Source of the DNA: Zoogloea oleivorans
GTDB lineage: Bacteria; Pseudomonadota; Gammaproteobacteria; Burkholderiales; Rhodocyclaceae
Direction of reading: 5' to 3'
DNA length: 64,000 nt
Assembly: GCA_030157785.1 (NCBI GenBank)
Contig: JAOAUC010000041.1
Location: forward strand, 1-64,000
Below, in pieces: positions 9,131 to 17,190 of this stretch (the stretch's first letter is position 1; the number at the start of each line of letters is the position of its first letter). A program made the position numbers and the translations under genes. The notes under the pieces are model-generated. The model did no database searches. It worked only from the letters and a program-made list of their open reading frames with translations, and had not been told where the DNA came from.

Positions 9131-9210
9131 CCCGCTCGCCTTCTTAGCGTCCGTACAAACCGAGTAGTTTGCGGACTCAATCAAGGCAATTTCGTTGTCT
9201 CTTGGTCGAC

Positions 9211-9336
9211 ATGGATAACATAATTTCGCCATGGAATTTCAATTGGCATACGAGTCAAGCAACCCAAGTTATTAACGGTTATGCGGTTTTTGGGGAGGAG
9301 AATGAATGGACGTGGTTACAACTCTTGAACAGATAG
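9211..9336 (+). CDS. Possible 41-residue ORF overlapping the HNH gene start
   Basis: ATG-initiated frame encoding MDNIISPWNFNWHTSQATQV and a Trp-rich C-terminus (ENEWTWLQLLNR), ending 31 bp inside the HNH gene. The composition looks protein-like, and the overlap would allow translational coupling, but no Shine-Dalgarno is visible and I recognise no family. Treat as tentative. Confidence 0.22.
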   Translation: MDNIISPWNFNWHTSQATQVINGYAVFGEENEWTWLQLLNR

Positions 9337-10142
9337 CAGACAACATCACTGAGCTAGAGCGAGGAAGACAGGCAGGAGGCGGCCAAGCAGCCGAGGAGTA
9401 CCGGGCCCTATTAAAGCGCGGCACATGCTTCTTACCTTATCAATCTCAAGGACTCCTCTGTTTCGCACCATCAAGGTTTGTTGGGTACATTGGAAACAAT
9501 TTGGAGACCCATGCAGCGAATCCAAACAGAGATGGACGCATCACAAACGACGCCATAAATCGAATACTTGGAGCCCCACCGACTACGAACATGTCCTTAG
9601 AGCATGCATACCTGCATTTTTGTGGGACGATTGGTGTTGCTCCTTCCAAGACAGGTACTTTTGGTGTCGGAAGAAAGTATTGGACCACGGAAGAAGTTTT
9701 CGAGCTACTGGAGGAAAGAGCTGAGATTGAGGTTGCGCAGAATCCCAATTTGACTGAAACAGAGAAGCAGCAGCTAGTGAAGGCTCGTATCGGACAAGGT
9801 GCATTCCGAGATAGTCTTATTGCTCATTGGCGAAAGTGTTGTGTTACTGGTTGCGATTATGTCCCTGTTCTTCGGGCGTCACACATCAAACCGTGGAGGG
9901 ATTCAAGTAATGAAGAGCGTCTCGACAAATTTAACGGGCTTCTTCTTTCGCCAAATCTTGATGCACTTTTTGACAAAGGATTAATCTCCTTCACAAATAA
10001 CGGCGAGGTGCTGATATCTCAACTGTTGTCAGTCTCCACGCGGCAAGCACTCGGATGTTGCAGTGATGCGAAGGTGGCCCTTAGGTCAGAGCATGCAAAA
10101 TACATGGCATGGCACAGGGAAAACGTATTTATTGATGCATGA
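9306..10142 (+). CDS. HNH endonuclease
   Basis: A 278-residue protein with GGAGGAG upstream of the ATG. The C-terminal HNH domain (about residues 175-235) shows CCVTGC, SHIKPW (first His), FNGLLLSPNLDALFDKG (Asn and metal-site region), matching the HNH_2 subfamily common in restriction-type and orphan nucleases. The N-terminal 170 residues have no domain I recognise, except that a GTFGVGRKYWT segment could belong to a DNA-recognition module. GC is visibly lower than in the flanking core genes, and repeats lie on both sides, suggesting horizontal acquisition. No partner methylase is present. Confidence 0.8.
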   Translation: MDVVTTLEQIADNITELERGRQAGGGQAAEEYRALLKRGTCFLPYQSQGLLCFAPSRFVGYIGNNLETHAANPNRDGRITNDAINRILGAPPTTNMSLEHAYLHFCGTIGVAPSKTGTFGVGRKYWTTEEVFELLEERAEIEVAQNPNLTETEKQQLVKARIGQGAFRDSLIAHWRKCCVTGCDYVPVLRASHIKPWRDSSNEERLDKFNGLLLSPNLDALFDKGLISFTNNGEVLISQLLSVSTRQALGCCSDAKVALRSEHAKYMAWHRENVFIDA

Positions 10143-10198
10143 GCGTAGAGCTCGGTCTAGCTGCTACCACTACCGGCCACCGCTAATCACAACCGCTG

Positions 10199-10310
10199 AA
10201 CGTCTGTTTCCCCAAGCGGGTGGTTCCGCTTTGGGTCGGAACTTGTCAGTCCGATGCGCAGTAGTCGGCCAAGATCGGCCCCTTGCGCACCCTTCCCCAA
10301 AGCAGACATT
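10199..10310. repeat. Intergenic repeat, copy B, with inverted ends
   Basis: Begins AACGTCTGTTTCC and ends CCAAAGCAGACATT, which are imperfect inverted repeats. The internal word TCCGCTTTGGGTCGG (10225-10239) recurs exactly at 11376-11390, and the right half resembles 9086-9130. The element lies between the HNH gene and the next unknown gene. Confidence 0.5.
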
Positions 10311-10483
10311 GCCTAATAATGTTTTCCGGCATATTGATATTCTTAAACTGATTGCGAATATTTCAAGTAACTACAAGCAATGGGCTTAGCGCAAGAAATA
10401 CGGCGTCAACGATATCAATTGCTATGTGGGCATCTATCTACATGCAAACACTGTTGGGCCTCAATTAACGCGGAGCATCACCC
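10311..10483. other. AT-rich leader with no clear gene
   Basis: A frame ending at 10389 translates as a plausible C-terminus (HIDILKLIANISSNYKQWA) but has no credible start; it may be the remnant of an older gene. Otherwise only the leader of the next gene is seen. Confidence 0.3.
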
Positions 10484-11272
10484 GTGCAGGTAACGGACAA
10501 AACATACCAAAAGCACCGTGTATTCACTGAACTTGAGCGTTATATGAAGTTCTACGGGCAATTTTCCATGTCCGTTTTCTCGTTCGCGACTATGGGTACA
10601 AAGGCCATCTGCAATATCGACACTTACGTTTATTCCTCAATGCAGGGTACATTGGAGTCGATGAGAACAATTCTTCTCGCAGGTCGCATCAACGACGCCT
10701 ATACATTGCTTCGGAAGTACCACGACTCCGCAGTAATTAATATCTATTCGAATCTGTATCTTCGCAATAATTTCAGCATCGAAAATTTCATCGTCGAAAA
10801 GATAAGCAACTGGCTCCAAGGAAAAGAGAAGCTACCGGAATACCGCGTGATGTCCCAATACATAAGGACCTCCGACGCCCTCAAACCAATCAATGGCGTG
10901 TTTGGTATCGATGATCGATACAAGAGGCTCCGCGACAGGTGTAACGATCACACGCATTACAATTTTTATCGCCACGCAATGCTGAATGACAATGAAGTGT
11001 ACATAGAAAATCGGGGCTGGTGGCTTGACCGCTTTTCTGAGGACGCGCAAGACCTATTCATTCTTCACCTAGGCTACATTTTCTTCTTGAACGATCATTA
11101 CATGATGTCCGGTGACCACATGGATGCACTTGAGTGCGGCATGCAACCGGAGGAAGATTCGCAGTATTGGGTTGCCCCATTTATCCAAGAGGTGTTCGAC
11201 GCAGTTATTACGCCGAGACGCCCGGACGTTACGTCTGTGATAAAGGCGAGTTCCGCGATGCAAATATCATGA
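10484..11272 (+). CDS. Hypothetical protein, low-GC accessory gene
   Basis: 262 residues, mostly helical, rich in Tyr, His and Asn, without signal peptide or clear membrane segment. The GTG start is the first possible; an ATG 20 codons later is an alternative. I do not recognise the family. A segment RDRCNDHTHYNFY contains R-x5-H, the spacing seen in HEPN-type RNases, in a helical context, but this is weak evidence. Lower GC and AT-rich codons contrast with the core genes. Direct copies of a repeat (10225 and 11376) flank it, as would be expected for a mobile or cassette-like gene. Confidence 0.6.
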   Translation: MQVTDKTYQKHRVFTELERYMKFYGQFSMSVFSFATMGTKAICNIDTYVYSSMQGTLESMRTILLAGRINDAYTLLRKYHDSAVINIYSNLYLRNNFSIENFIVEKISNWLQGKEKLPEYRVMSQYIRTSDALKPINGVFGIDDRYKRLRDRCNDHTHYNFYRHAMLNDNEVYIENRGWWLDRFSEDAQDLFILHLGYIFFLNDHYMMSGDHMDALECGMQPEEDSQYWVAPFIQEVFDAVITPRRPDVTSVIKASSAMQIS

Positions 11273-11282
11273 ACAGATTGGA

Positions 11283-11342
11283 GCCCAACCCGGCAGTCGA
11301 GCGGACCTGCACAAAAGCCCCGCAGTCCGCTGACCTCTGTGT
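11283..11342. repeat. attC-like imperfect hairpin
   Basis: GCCCAAC at 11283 fits the RYYYAAC box. The arms GTCGAGCGGACCTGC (11296-11310) and GCAGTCCGCTGAC (11322-11334) pair with two extrahelical bases on one side only, as in integron attC sites. The expected GTTRRRY box is not matched (GTTTCCT at 11340), so this is at best a degenerate attC. Confidence 0.3.
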
Positions 11343-11348
11343 TTCCTA

Positions 11349-11410
11349 AACGTCTGCTTCTTCAAACCAGCTACCTCCGCTTTGGGTCGGTAGCCGTCTT
11401 CCGACTGTCA
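11349..11410. repeat. Intergenic repeat, copy C (5'-half)
   Basis: AACGTCTGCTTC at 11349 and TCCGCTTTGGGTCGG at 11376-11390 repeat the left half of copy B with almost the same spacing (27 versus 26 bp), and both continue to a GTCAGT word. Copies B and C thus bracket the 10484-11272 gene in direct orientation. Confidence 0.5.
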
Positions 11411-11695
11411 GTGTTCGGAGCGATTGCTTTGGCCTGTGGATTCATCCGATGAATGCCTCCAGGTCGATCAACTCTTACGGCAGAGAGTGCTTCGCAGCTA
11501 GTTTCGCCCCTTGCGTGTAGCCGGTGCGTTTGGTCTGACGATGCAGGCAATGCTTGGTGCGCTATTTGCATTCCTGTTGGAAACAGCGTTCAAACGGGCG
11601 GTTCTTGTCGTGTTTCCTTCAATTTACCCCACATGCCTTGCCACGTTTGGCGCTGCCCTTTCGATATCACGATAGCTACGCCCAAGAGGCAAGTG

Positions 11696-12235
11696 ATGCA
11701 TAAAACGTATTCCGCTGCAGGTGAGGAAGAATGGGTTGTCTGGAGTGGTGAGCACGGCGTGGTCACCACGGCAACGCTCGGCCTCGTCGAGCCTGGCGCC
11801 AGTGGTCGAAAGGCATGGCTGGACGAACCGTTCGACATGGTGGGGCCATTCAGTCTTGATGAACTCGAGACCCACGGCAGAGTAGCCTTCGCGGCCTGTA
11901 TCGTCATGTCACGCCAGCGTTGGCAAGAAGACCAGGCGGCATTGAGGTGCGAGTCAATGAACATGCGCCGTGCCGCCCAGGCGCGAATAAACGAGGAGTT
12001 TGCGCGCTTCTCGGGCCGGCAGAACAGATCCCACGGCAAGTGCCAAGCTTTGGACGAACGGGAATATCGCGAGCTACTGAATCTGCCGGCCGACGGGAGG
12101 CTTGAGCGACGCGAGGTGAATGCTGCATTTAGACGGCTCGCCCAGAAGGCGCATCCCGACGTGGGGGGAAGTCACGAACAGTTCGTACGCATCACGAAAG
12201 CACGCGCTGCCTTGCTCGAATCAATTAACAGGTGA
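11696..12235 (+). CDS. J-domain (DnaJ-like) protein
   Basis: 179 residues from the ATG used here; the frame is open back to 11453, but that part looks non-coding. The C-terminal about 60 residues form a short J-domain: EYRELLNLPADGRLERREVN, AAFRRLAQKAHPDVGG with the essential HPD, then ITKARAALLE. The N-terminal half is uncharacterised. It lacks the Gly/Phe and zinc-finger regions of DnaJ, so it is a specialised co-chaperone that would stimulate DnaK ATPase on a particular client. It is directly followed by a small unknown gene. Confidence 0.7.
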   Translation: MHKTYSAAGEEEWVVWSGEHGVVTTATLGLVEPGASGRKAWLDEPFDMVGPFSLDELETHGRVAFAACIVMSRQRWQEDQAALRCESMNMRRAAQARINEEFARFSGRQNRSHGKCQALDEREYRELLNLPADGRLERREVNAAFRRLAQKAHPDVGGSHEQFVRITKARAALLESINR

Positions 12236-12243
12236 AAGCACCC

Positions 12244-12561
12244 ATGGCCAAGATCATCGATTTTCCTGTTTTGAATAGTCAGCAAAACCATGATTATGAT
12301 GCAGATGTTGAAGAAATATTGGCATCCATTCCATTGAAAAGCCGAGAAAAGCTCAGGTTTGAACTAATCAGGACAATTGACGGCTATGACGCTTATTTCA
12401 CGCAATGGTCCTTGAGTTTTCCTGAGGCCGGTGATGAGACGCTTAAAAAGCAGATCTATGATCTGGCGCATCAGGAGCATGGCCGAAAAATACGTATGCT
12501 CAAAGACATCATGCTGCTCAAGGCCAAAGTTCTGGTTTCGGACTACCATAAGTCAAAGTGA
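12244..12561 (+). CDS. Small hypothetical protein downstream of the J-domain gene
   Basis: The ATG at 12244 (MAKIIDFP) is preferred over the GTG at 12232 that overlaps the previous stop. 105 residues, charged and helical, no signal peptide. An IIDFPV N-terminus and a C-terminal segment rich in Lys are seen. I recognise no family. The tight spacing suggests co-transcription with the J-domain gene. Confidence 0.6.
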   Translation: MAKIIDFPVLNSQQNHDYDADVEEILASIPLKSREKLRFELIRTIDGYDAYFTQWSLSFPEAGDETLKKQIYDLAHQEHGRKIRMLKDIMLLKAKVLVSDYHKSK

Positions 12562-12742
12562 TTGGGTCGGGACCAAGTCGTGAAGTAACGCATTTTCTGC
12601 CGCCAGCCCGCAGACTCTTCGTGCGCTTGCAGGTTGGCGCCCACACCCGAACCCTCGAACTGCTGCAAAGCACGGTATTTTTGCCGAGAAAACGGGGATA
12701 ATAGCGGCCAATTCGTTATGAACGCTATTTCAGGATTCCCCC

Positions 12743-14962
12743 ATGGAAATTAAGGTCAATTTTCTCGACAAGCTTCGTCTTGAAGCCAAGTTCGATGACT
12801 TCACGGTAATCGCCGATCAGCCTATCCGTTATAAGGGCGATGGCTCGGCGCCGGGGCCGTTCGATTACTTTCTGGCTTCATCGGCTTTGTGTGCGGCTTA
12901 CTTTGTGAAGCTGTACTGCGAAACCCGCAATATTCCTACCGACAACATCCGCCTGTCGCAGAACAATATTGTTGATCCGGAAAATCGCTACAAGCAGATT
13001 TTCAAGATCCAGGTCGAGTTGCCGGAGGATATCTCTGCCGCAGACCGGCAGGGTATCTTGCGCTCCATCGAGCGGTGCACGGTGAAAAGGGTGGTGCAAA
13101 CCGGGCCTGATTTTGTCATTGAGGAAGTAGAAAATCTGGATGCCGACGCGCAGGCCTTGCTGACGCTGAATCCGGATTCAGCGGCAAGCACCTGTATTGC
13201 GGGAAAGGATCTGCCGCTGGAGCAGACCATCGCCAATATGTCGGGAGTTCTGGCGGGCCTGGGCATCAAGATTGAAATCGCTTCGTGGCGCAATCTTGTT
13301 CCCAATGTGTGGTCGCTGCATATCCGCGATGCGCACTCGCCGATGTGTTTTACCAACGGCAAGGGCGCCAGCAAGGAAAGCGCGCTGGCGTCGGCCTTGG
13401 GCGAATATATCGAGCGACTGAATTGCAATCATTTCTACAACGACCAGTTTTGGGGGGAAGACATTGCCGCCGCGCCATTTGTGCATTACCCGGATGAGCG
13501 CTGGTTCAAGCCTGGCCGTAAAGATGCGCTGCCGGCCGGAATTCTCGATGAATACTGTCTGAAGATTTACAACCCCGATGGCGAGTTACGTGGCTCGCAT
13601 TTGTACGACACCAACTCCGGCAATGTGCAGCGCGGCATCTGTTCGCTGCCGTATGTGCGTCAGTCGGACGGCGCGGTGGTGTATTTCCCGTCCAACCTGA
13701 TCGACAATCTGTTTCTCAGCAATGGCATGAGTGCCGGCAATACGCTGGCCGAAGCACAGGTGCAATGCCTGTCGGAAATCTTCGAGCGGGCGGTAAAGCG
13801 CGAAATTCTGGAAGGTGAAATGGCACTGCCCGATGTGCCGCACGAAGTGCTGGCGAAATATCCCGGCATTCTGGCCGGCATCGATGCGCTGGAAAAACAG
13901 GGCTTTCCGGTGCTGGTGAAGGATGCGTCGCTGGGCGGGGAGTTTCCGGTGATGTGCGTCACCTTGATGAACCCGCGTACTGGCGGTGTATTTGCCTCGT
14001 TTGGGGCGCACCCAAGCCTGGAGGTGGCGCTGGAGCGCAGTCTTACCGAATTGCTGCAGGGGCGCAGTTTTGAAGGCCTGAACGATTTGCCTCGGCCCAC
14101 CTTTGAAAGCAACGCCGTAACCGAGCCGAATAACTTCGTTGAACACTTCATCGATTCCAGCGGCGTGGTGTCGTGGCGTTTTTTCAGTGCCAAGGCCGAT
14201 TACGAATTTGTCGAGTGGGATTTTTCTGGCCACGGTGAAAACTCCAATGCCATTGAGGCCGCAAGCTTGTTCGGCATTCTCGAAGGCATGGGCAAGGAAG
14301 TGTACATGGCGGTGTATGACCAGCTCGGCGCAACGGCCTGCCGCATCCTGGTGCCGGATTATTCAGAGGTTTATCCGGTGGAAGATTTGATCTGGGATAA
14401 CACCAACAAGGCACTGGCGTTCCGCGCCGATATCCTGAACTTGCATCGCCTCGACGATGCCAGCCTGGAAGCTCTGCTTGAACGTCTGGAAGACAGTGAG
14501 CTGGATGATTACAGCGACATCATCACCTTGATCGGCATCGAGTTTGACGAGAATACGGCGTGGGGTCAGCTGACGATTCTGGAATTGAAGCTGCTGATCA
14601 ATCTTGCCTTGAAGCAATTTGAGGCGGCGAAGGAACAGGTGGAAGCCTTCCTGCAATACAACGAGAACACCGTTGATCGCGGATTGTTCTATCAGGCCCT
14701 GAATGTGGTGCTGGAGGTGCTGCTGGACGACGAGCTGGAACTGGACGATTACGTGGTCAATTTCCGCCGGATGTTTGGCAACCCGCGGATGGACGCGGTG
14801 CTGGGCTCGGTAGACGGCAGCGTGCGCTTTTTCGGCTTGACGCCAACAAGCATGAAGCTGGAGGGGCTCGACAGGCACCAGCGCCTGATCGATAGCTACA
14901 AAAAGCTGCACATGGCGCGGGCATTGCAGACCGAGGTCGGCCAGATGCCCAAGGTCGGCTAG
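12743..14962 (+). CDS. OsmC-YcaO fusion protein with C-terminal TPR-like region
   Basis: 739 residues. Residues 1-145 form an OsmC-like domain (FDYFLASSALCAAYFVKLYC). A YcaO ATP-binding domain follows (about 190-560) with KGASKESALASALGEYIER, LSEIFERAVKREI and ALERSLTELLQGR carrying the Glu/Gln residues that bind Mg-ATP. The C-terminus is acidic and helical, TPR-like. Enteric YcaO (586 aa) lacks the OsmC part and is linked to RimO-dependent methylthiolation of ribosomal protein S12. The fusion occurs in many proteobacteria, so a similar role is likely but not shown. A GATAAT -10 box lies near 12697. Confidence 0.88.
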   Translation: MEIKVNFLDKLRLEAKFDDFTVIADQPIRYKGDGSAPGPFDYFLASSALCAAYFVKLYCETRNIPTDNIRLSQNNIVDPENRYKQIFKIQVELPEDISAADRQGILRSIERCTVKRVVQTGPDFVIEEVENLDADAQALLTLNPDSAASTCIAGKDLPLEQTIANMSGVLAGLGIKIEIASWRNLVPNVWSLHIRDAHSPMCFTNGKGASKESALASALGEYIERLNCNHFYNDQFWGEDIAAAPFVHYPDERWFKPGRKDALPAGILDEYCLKIYNPDGELRGSHLYDTNSGNVQRGICSLPYVRQSDGAVVYFPSNLIDNLFLSNGMSAGNTLAEAQVQCLSEIFERAVKREILEGEMALPDVPHEVLAKYPGILAGIDALEKQGFPVLVKDASLGGEFPVMCVTLMNPRTGGVFASFGAHPSLEVALERSLTELLQGRSFEGLNDLPRPTFESNAVTEPNNFVEHFIDSSGVVSWRFFSAKADYEFVEWDFSGHGENSNAIEAASLFGILEGMGKEVYMAVYDQLGATACRILVPDYSEVYPVEDLIWDNTNKALAFRADILNLHRLDDASLEALLERLEDSELDDYSDIITLIGIEFDENTAWGQLTILELKLLINLALKQFEAAKEQVEAFLQYNENTVDRGLFYQALNVVLEVLLDDELELDDYVVNFRRMFGNPRMDAVLGSVDGSVRFFGLTPTSMKLEGLDRHQRLIDSYKKLHMARALQTEVGQMPKVG

Positions 14963-15213
14963 GCCGACAAGCCGTCGCTCAATGAGTAACTGCCGGTTGT
15001 TCTGGTGATGCCGGAGGGGGCGGTGTCGGGCAATCTGACGAACTTGACTCAAGACACTTCCGCCGTCCTCTAGCCGCAGAAACGCGTGGCCCGAAATGTG
15101 TCCATGAGTATTTAAGAGATCATGCAGCGATGTTGCCGGGGAGCCGTCAGGGTTGGACTACGAAGTCTCCGGTTCTGGCACACTTGCCCCGTGAAACTTC
15201 AGGAGAATTGATC

Positions 15214-15660
15214 ATGGCTACAGGAACAGTCCGGCTTCATCGGGTGCTCCGGGCGAAACCGGAAAAAATCTATCGCGCCTTCTTGAACGCGGAGGCGCTG
15301 TCGAAATGGCTACCGCCGTACGGTTTCACCTGCAAGGTGCATCACCTGGATCCCAGGGTGGGCGGCTCTTTCAGAATGTCCTTCGAGAACTTCTCCACCG
15401 GAAACGGGCATGCCTTTGGTGGTGAGTATCTTGAACTGGTGCCGGGCGAAAGCCTTCGCTATACGGACAAGTTCGACGATCCGAACCTGCCCGGCGAGTT
15501 GCTGGTGACGGTTTCCATCAAGCCGGTCTTGTGCGGCTCGGAGCTGACGATTGTGCAAGAGGGCATACCGGAGCTCATTCCGGTGGAGATGTGTTATCTC
15601 GGCTGGCAAGAGTCGCTGGCTCAGCTGGCAATGCTTGTCGAGCCGGAGATTCCGGGCTGA
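15214..15660 (+). CDS. SRPBCC/AHSA1-domain protein
   Basis: 148 residues starting at the ATG with AGGAG eight bases upstream. The fold signature is clear: VLRAKPEKIYRAFLNAEALS, KWLPPYGFT, then GGSFRMSFEN and GWQESLAQLAMLVEPE at the end. Proteins of this START-like family bind hydrophobic ligands or assist Hsp90; the stand-alone bacterial forms have no fixed function. It is 8 bp from the acetyltransferase gene, so may be in the same transcript. Confidence 0.85.
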   Translation: MATGTVRLHRVLRAKPEKIYRAFLNAEALSKWLPPYGFTCKVHHLDPRVGGSFRMSFENFSTGNGHAFGGEYLELVPGESLRYTDKFDDPNLPGELLVTVSIKPVLCGSELTIVQEGIPELIPVEMCYLGWQESLAQLAMLVEPEIPG

Positions 15661-15668
15661 GACTCGAC

Positions 15669-16322
15669 ATGGATAAACTCGTTATTTTCGGTGCCGGATC
15701 TTCCATCCTCGTGGATTTTGAGGAGACATGCAGTCGCCTGGGGCTGGATCTGCTTGCGATTGTCAATAATCAGGCGGGCCCGTCTTTTGCCATTAGTCAG
15801 GAAAAGGTAATCGGCCTTGCTGACTTGTCTGATGCCATGCTGAGCCATCCGATGGTGTTTGCGTTGTTTACGCCCGGCCACCGAAAGTTTGCACTCGACC
15901 AAGCGCGGGGCCTGGGTGCGACACGTTTTTATTCGCTGATTGATCCCACGGCCATCAGGCCATCAAGCTTGAAGACGTCCGAGGGGGTTTACGTAAACAG
16001 CGGCGTGACCATTGGCGGGATGTCCAGTCTGGGGGCGTTCTCTTTCATAAACCGGAGCGCTTCGCTTGGCCACCATTGCACTATAGGTGAGTTTGCATCC
16101 ATCGGGCCGGGGGTGGTCACCGGGGGTTTCGTTTCCGTGGGTCGGGGCAGCGTTATCGGAACCGGGGCAGTGATTCTGCCCGGTGTCTCTATCGGCGCCA
16201 ATGCCGTTGTGGCGGCGGGTTCCGTTGTTACACGCGACGTTCGGGACAACTGTCTCGTCATGGGTAATCCGGCGGTCGTGAAAAGAGAGGGTATTGCCGG
16301 ATACAACGAGGTGGGCGTATGA
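15669..16322 (+). CDS. NeuD/PglD-family sugar O- or N-acetyltransferase
   Basis: 217 residues: an N-terminal Rossmann-like half (KLVIFGAGSS) and a C-terminal left-handed beta helix of hexapeptide repeats ending in GAVILPGVSIGANAVVAAGS and a VMGNPA cap. HHCTIGEF contains the catalytic His. Relatives acetylate amino- or nonulosonic sugars for surface glycans. Its stop overlaps the start of the next gene (ATGA), tying it to a BKACE enzyme and a glycosyltransferase, an unusual combination. Confidence 0.85.
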   Translation: MDKLVIFGAGSSILVDFEETCSRLGLDLLAIVNNQAGPSFAISQEKVIGLADLSDAMLSHPMVFALFTPGHRKFALDQARGLGATRFYSLIDPTAIRPSSLKTSEGVYVNSGVTIGGMSSLGAFSFINRSASLGHHCTIGEFASIGPGVVTGGFVSVGRGSVIGTGAVILPGVSIGANAVVAAGSVVTRDVRDNCLVMGNPAVVKREGIAGYNEVGV

Positions 16323-17188
16323 GCCGGGGTGAATGGAGTTTTGATGGCGACGCAGCGCCTCTGGTTGTGAACCTTGCCACTACGGGCATGGTTCCGACGC
16401 GAGAGATGTCGCCTCATGTCCCGCTGCAACCCGACGAAATTGTGCGTTGTGTATTGAAGGCGGCGAGCACCGGTATTTCCATGGTGCATCTTCATGCGCG
16501 CGATCTGAATGGGCGACCAACTTATACCAAGGATGTTTACGCCCGGATAATCCATGGCATTCGTGAGCATCGTCCGGATATCGTAATCGGGGTTTCATGT
16601 TCGGGACGTGATTTTGGCGATATTGAGCAACGTGCGGATGTATTGAAACTGAAGGGCGATCTCAAACCGGACATGGCTTCCCTGACGCTCTCGTCGATGA
16701 ACTTCTCCCGCACGGCGAGCATTAACGAACCGGAGATGGTCCGGCGTTTGCTGGACAGGATGCTCGAGAACGACATTGTTCCGGAGTTCGAGATCTTTGA
16801 TCTGGGGATGGCCAACTATGCGGCTTATCTGGTGGCCAAAAATAATATACAGGCACCCATCTATGCCAACATTATTCTGGGTAATGTCGCTACCGCCCAG
16901 GCTGACCTGCTCAGTATGGCTGCATTGACCGTCGCCTTGCCGGCGGGAACAATTTGGGGGCTGGGTGGTATTGGCAGTTCGCAGATTGAAGTTACGGCGA
17001 TTGCCGCCGCCGTGGCGCCAGCTGTTCGCGTGGGGCTGGAAGACAATCTGTGGATGGACCGAAAACGTACTCAGCTTGCGACCAATGAAGGCATGGTCGA
17101 GAGGGTTCACGCGCTGGCTGCTCTGGCCGATCGTTCAGTGATGCCGCCATCCGGACTCAGGGCTGCGCTGCGAATGACCAAGGTTTGA
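16319..17188 (+). CDS. BKACE family (DUF849) beta-keto acid cleavage enzyme
   Basis: 289 residues, TIM-barrel. HLHARDLNGRPT is the zinc-binding HxH motif of the family, and the C-terminal GLEDNLWMDRKRTQLATNEG is its usual signature. BKACE enzymes condense a beta-keto acid with acetyl-CoA to give a new beta-keto acid and a CoA ester; the founding member cleaves 3-keto-5-aminohexanoate. Here it sits between a sugar acetyltransferase and a GT61 protein rather than in lysine fermentation or carnitine pathways, so its substrate may be a precursor of a surface sugar. That role is inference. Confidence 0.85.
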   Translation: MSRGEWSFDGDAAPLVVNLATTGMVPTREMSPHVPLQPDEIVRCVLKAASTGISMVHLHARDLNGRPTYTKDVYARIIHGIREHRPDIVIGVSCSGRDFGDIEQRADVLKLKGDLKPDMASLTLSSMNFSRTASINEPEMVRRLLDRMLENDIVPEFEIFDLGMANYAAYLVAKNNIQAPIYANIILGNVATAQADLLSMAALTVALPAGTIWGLGGIGSSQIEVTAIAAAVAPAVRVGLEDNLWMDRKRTQLATNEGMVERVHALAALADRSVMPPSGLRAALRMTKV

Positions 17189-17190
17189 TT

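Larger units (their letters stand above)
8650..9210. other. Gene-poor interval with GATCGGAT-like repeats
   Basis: Between the EAL-like gene and the HNH region no convincing gene is seen; an open frame at 8743-8988 is low complexity. From about 8775 to 8945 the sequence is dense in ATCCGAT/ATCGGAT words in both orientations, including a perfect 12-bp inverted repeat. A separate repeat, related to ones at 10.2 and 11.4 kb, lies near 9086-9130. Confidence 0.6.

Noticed and set aside
15188..15200. TGGCACACTTGC resembling a -24/-12 element before the SRPBCC gene
   Set aside because: The spacing between GG and GC is only 7 bp, which does not allow sigma-54 binding.
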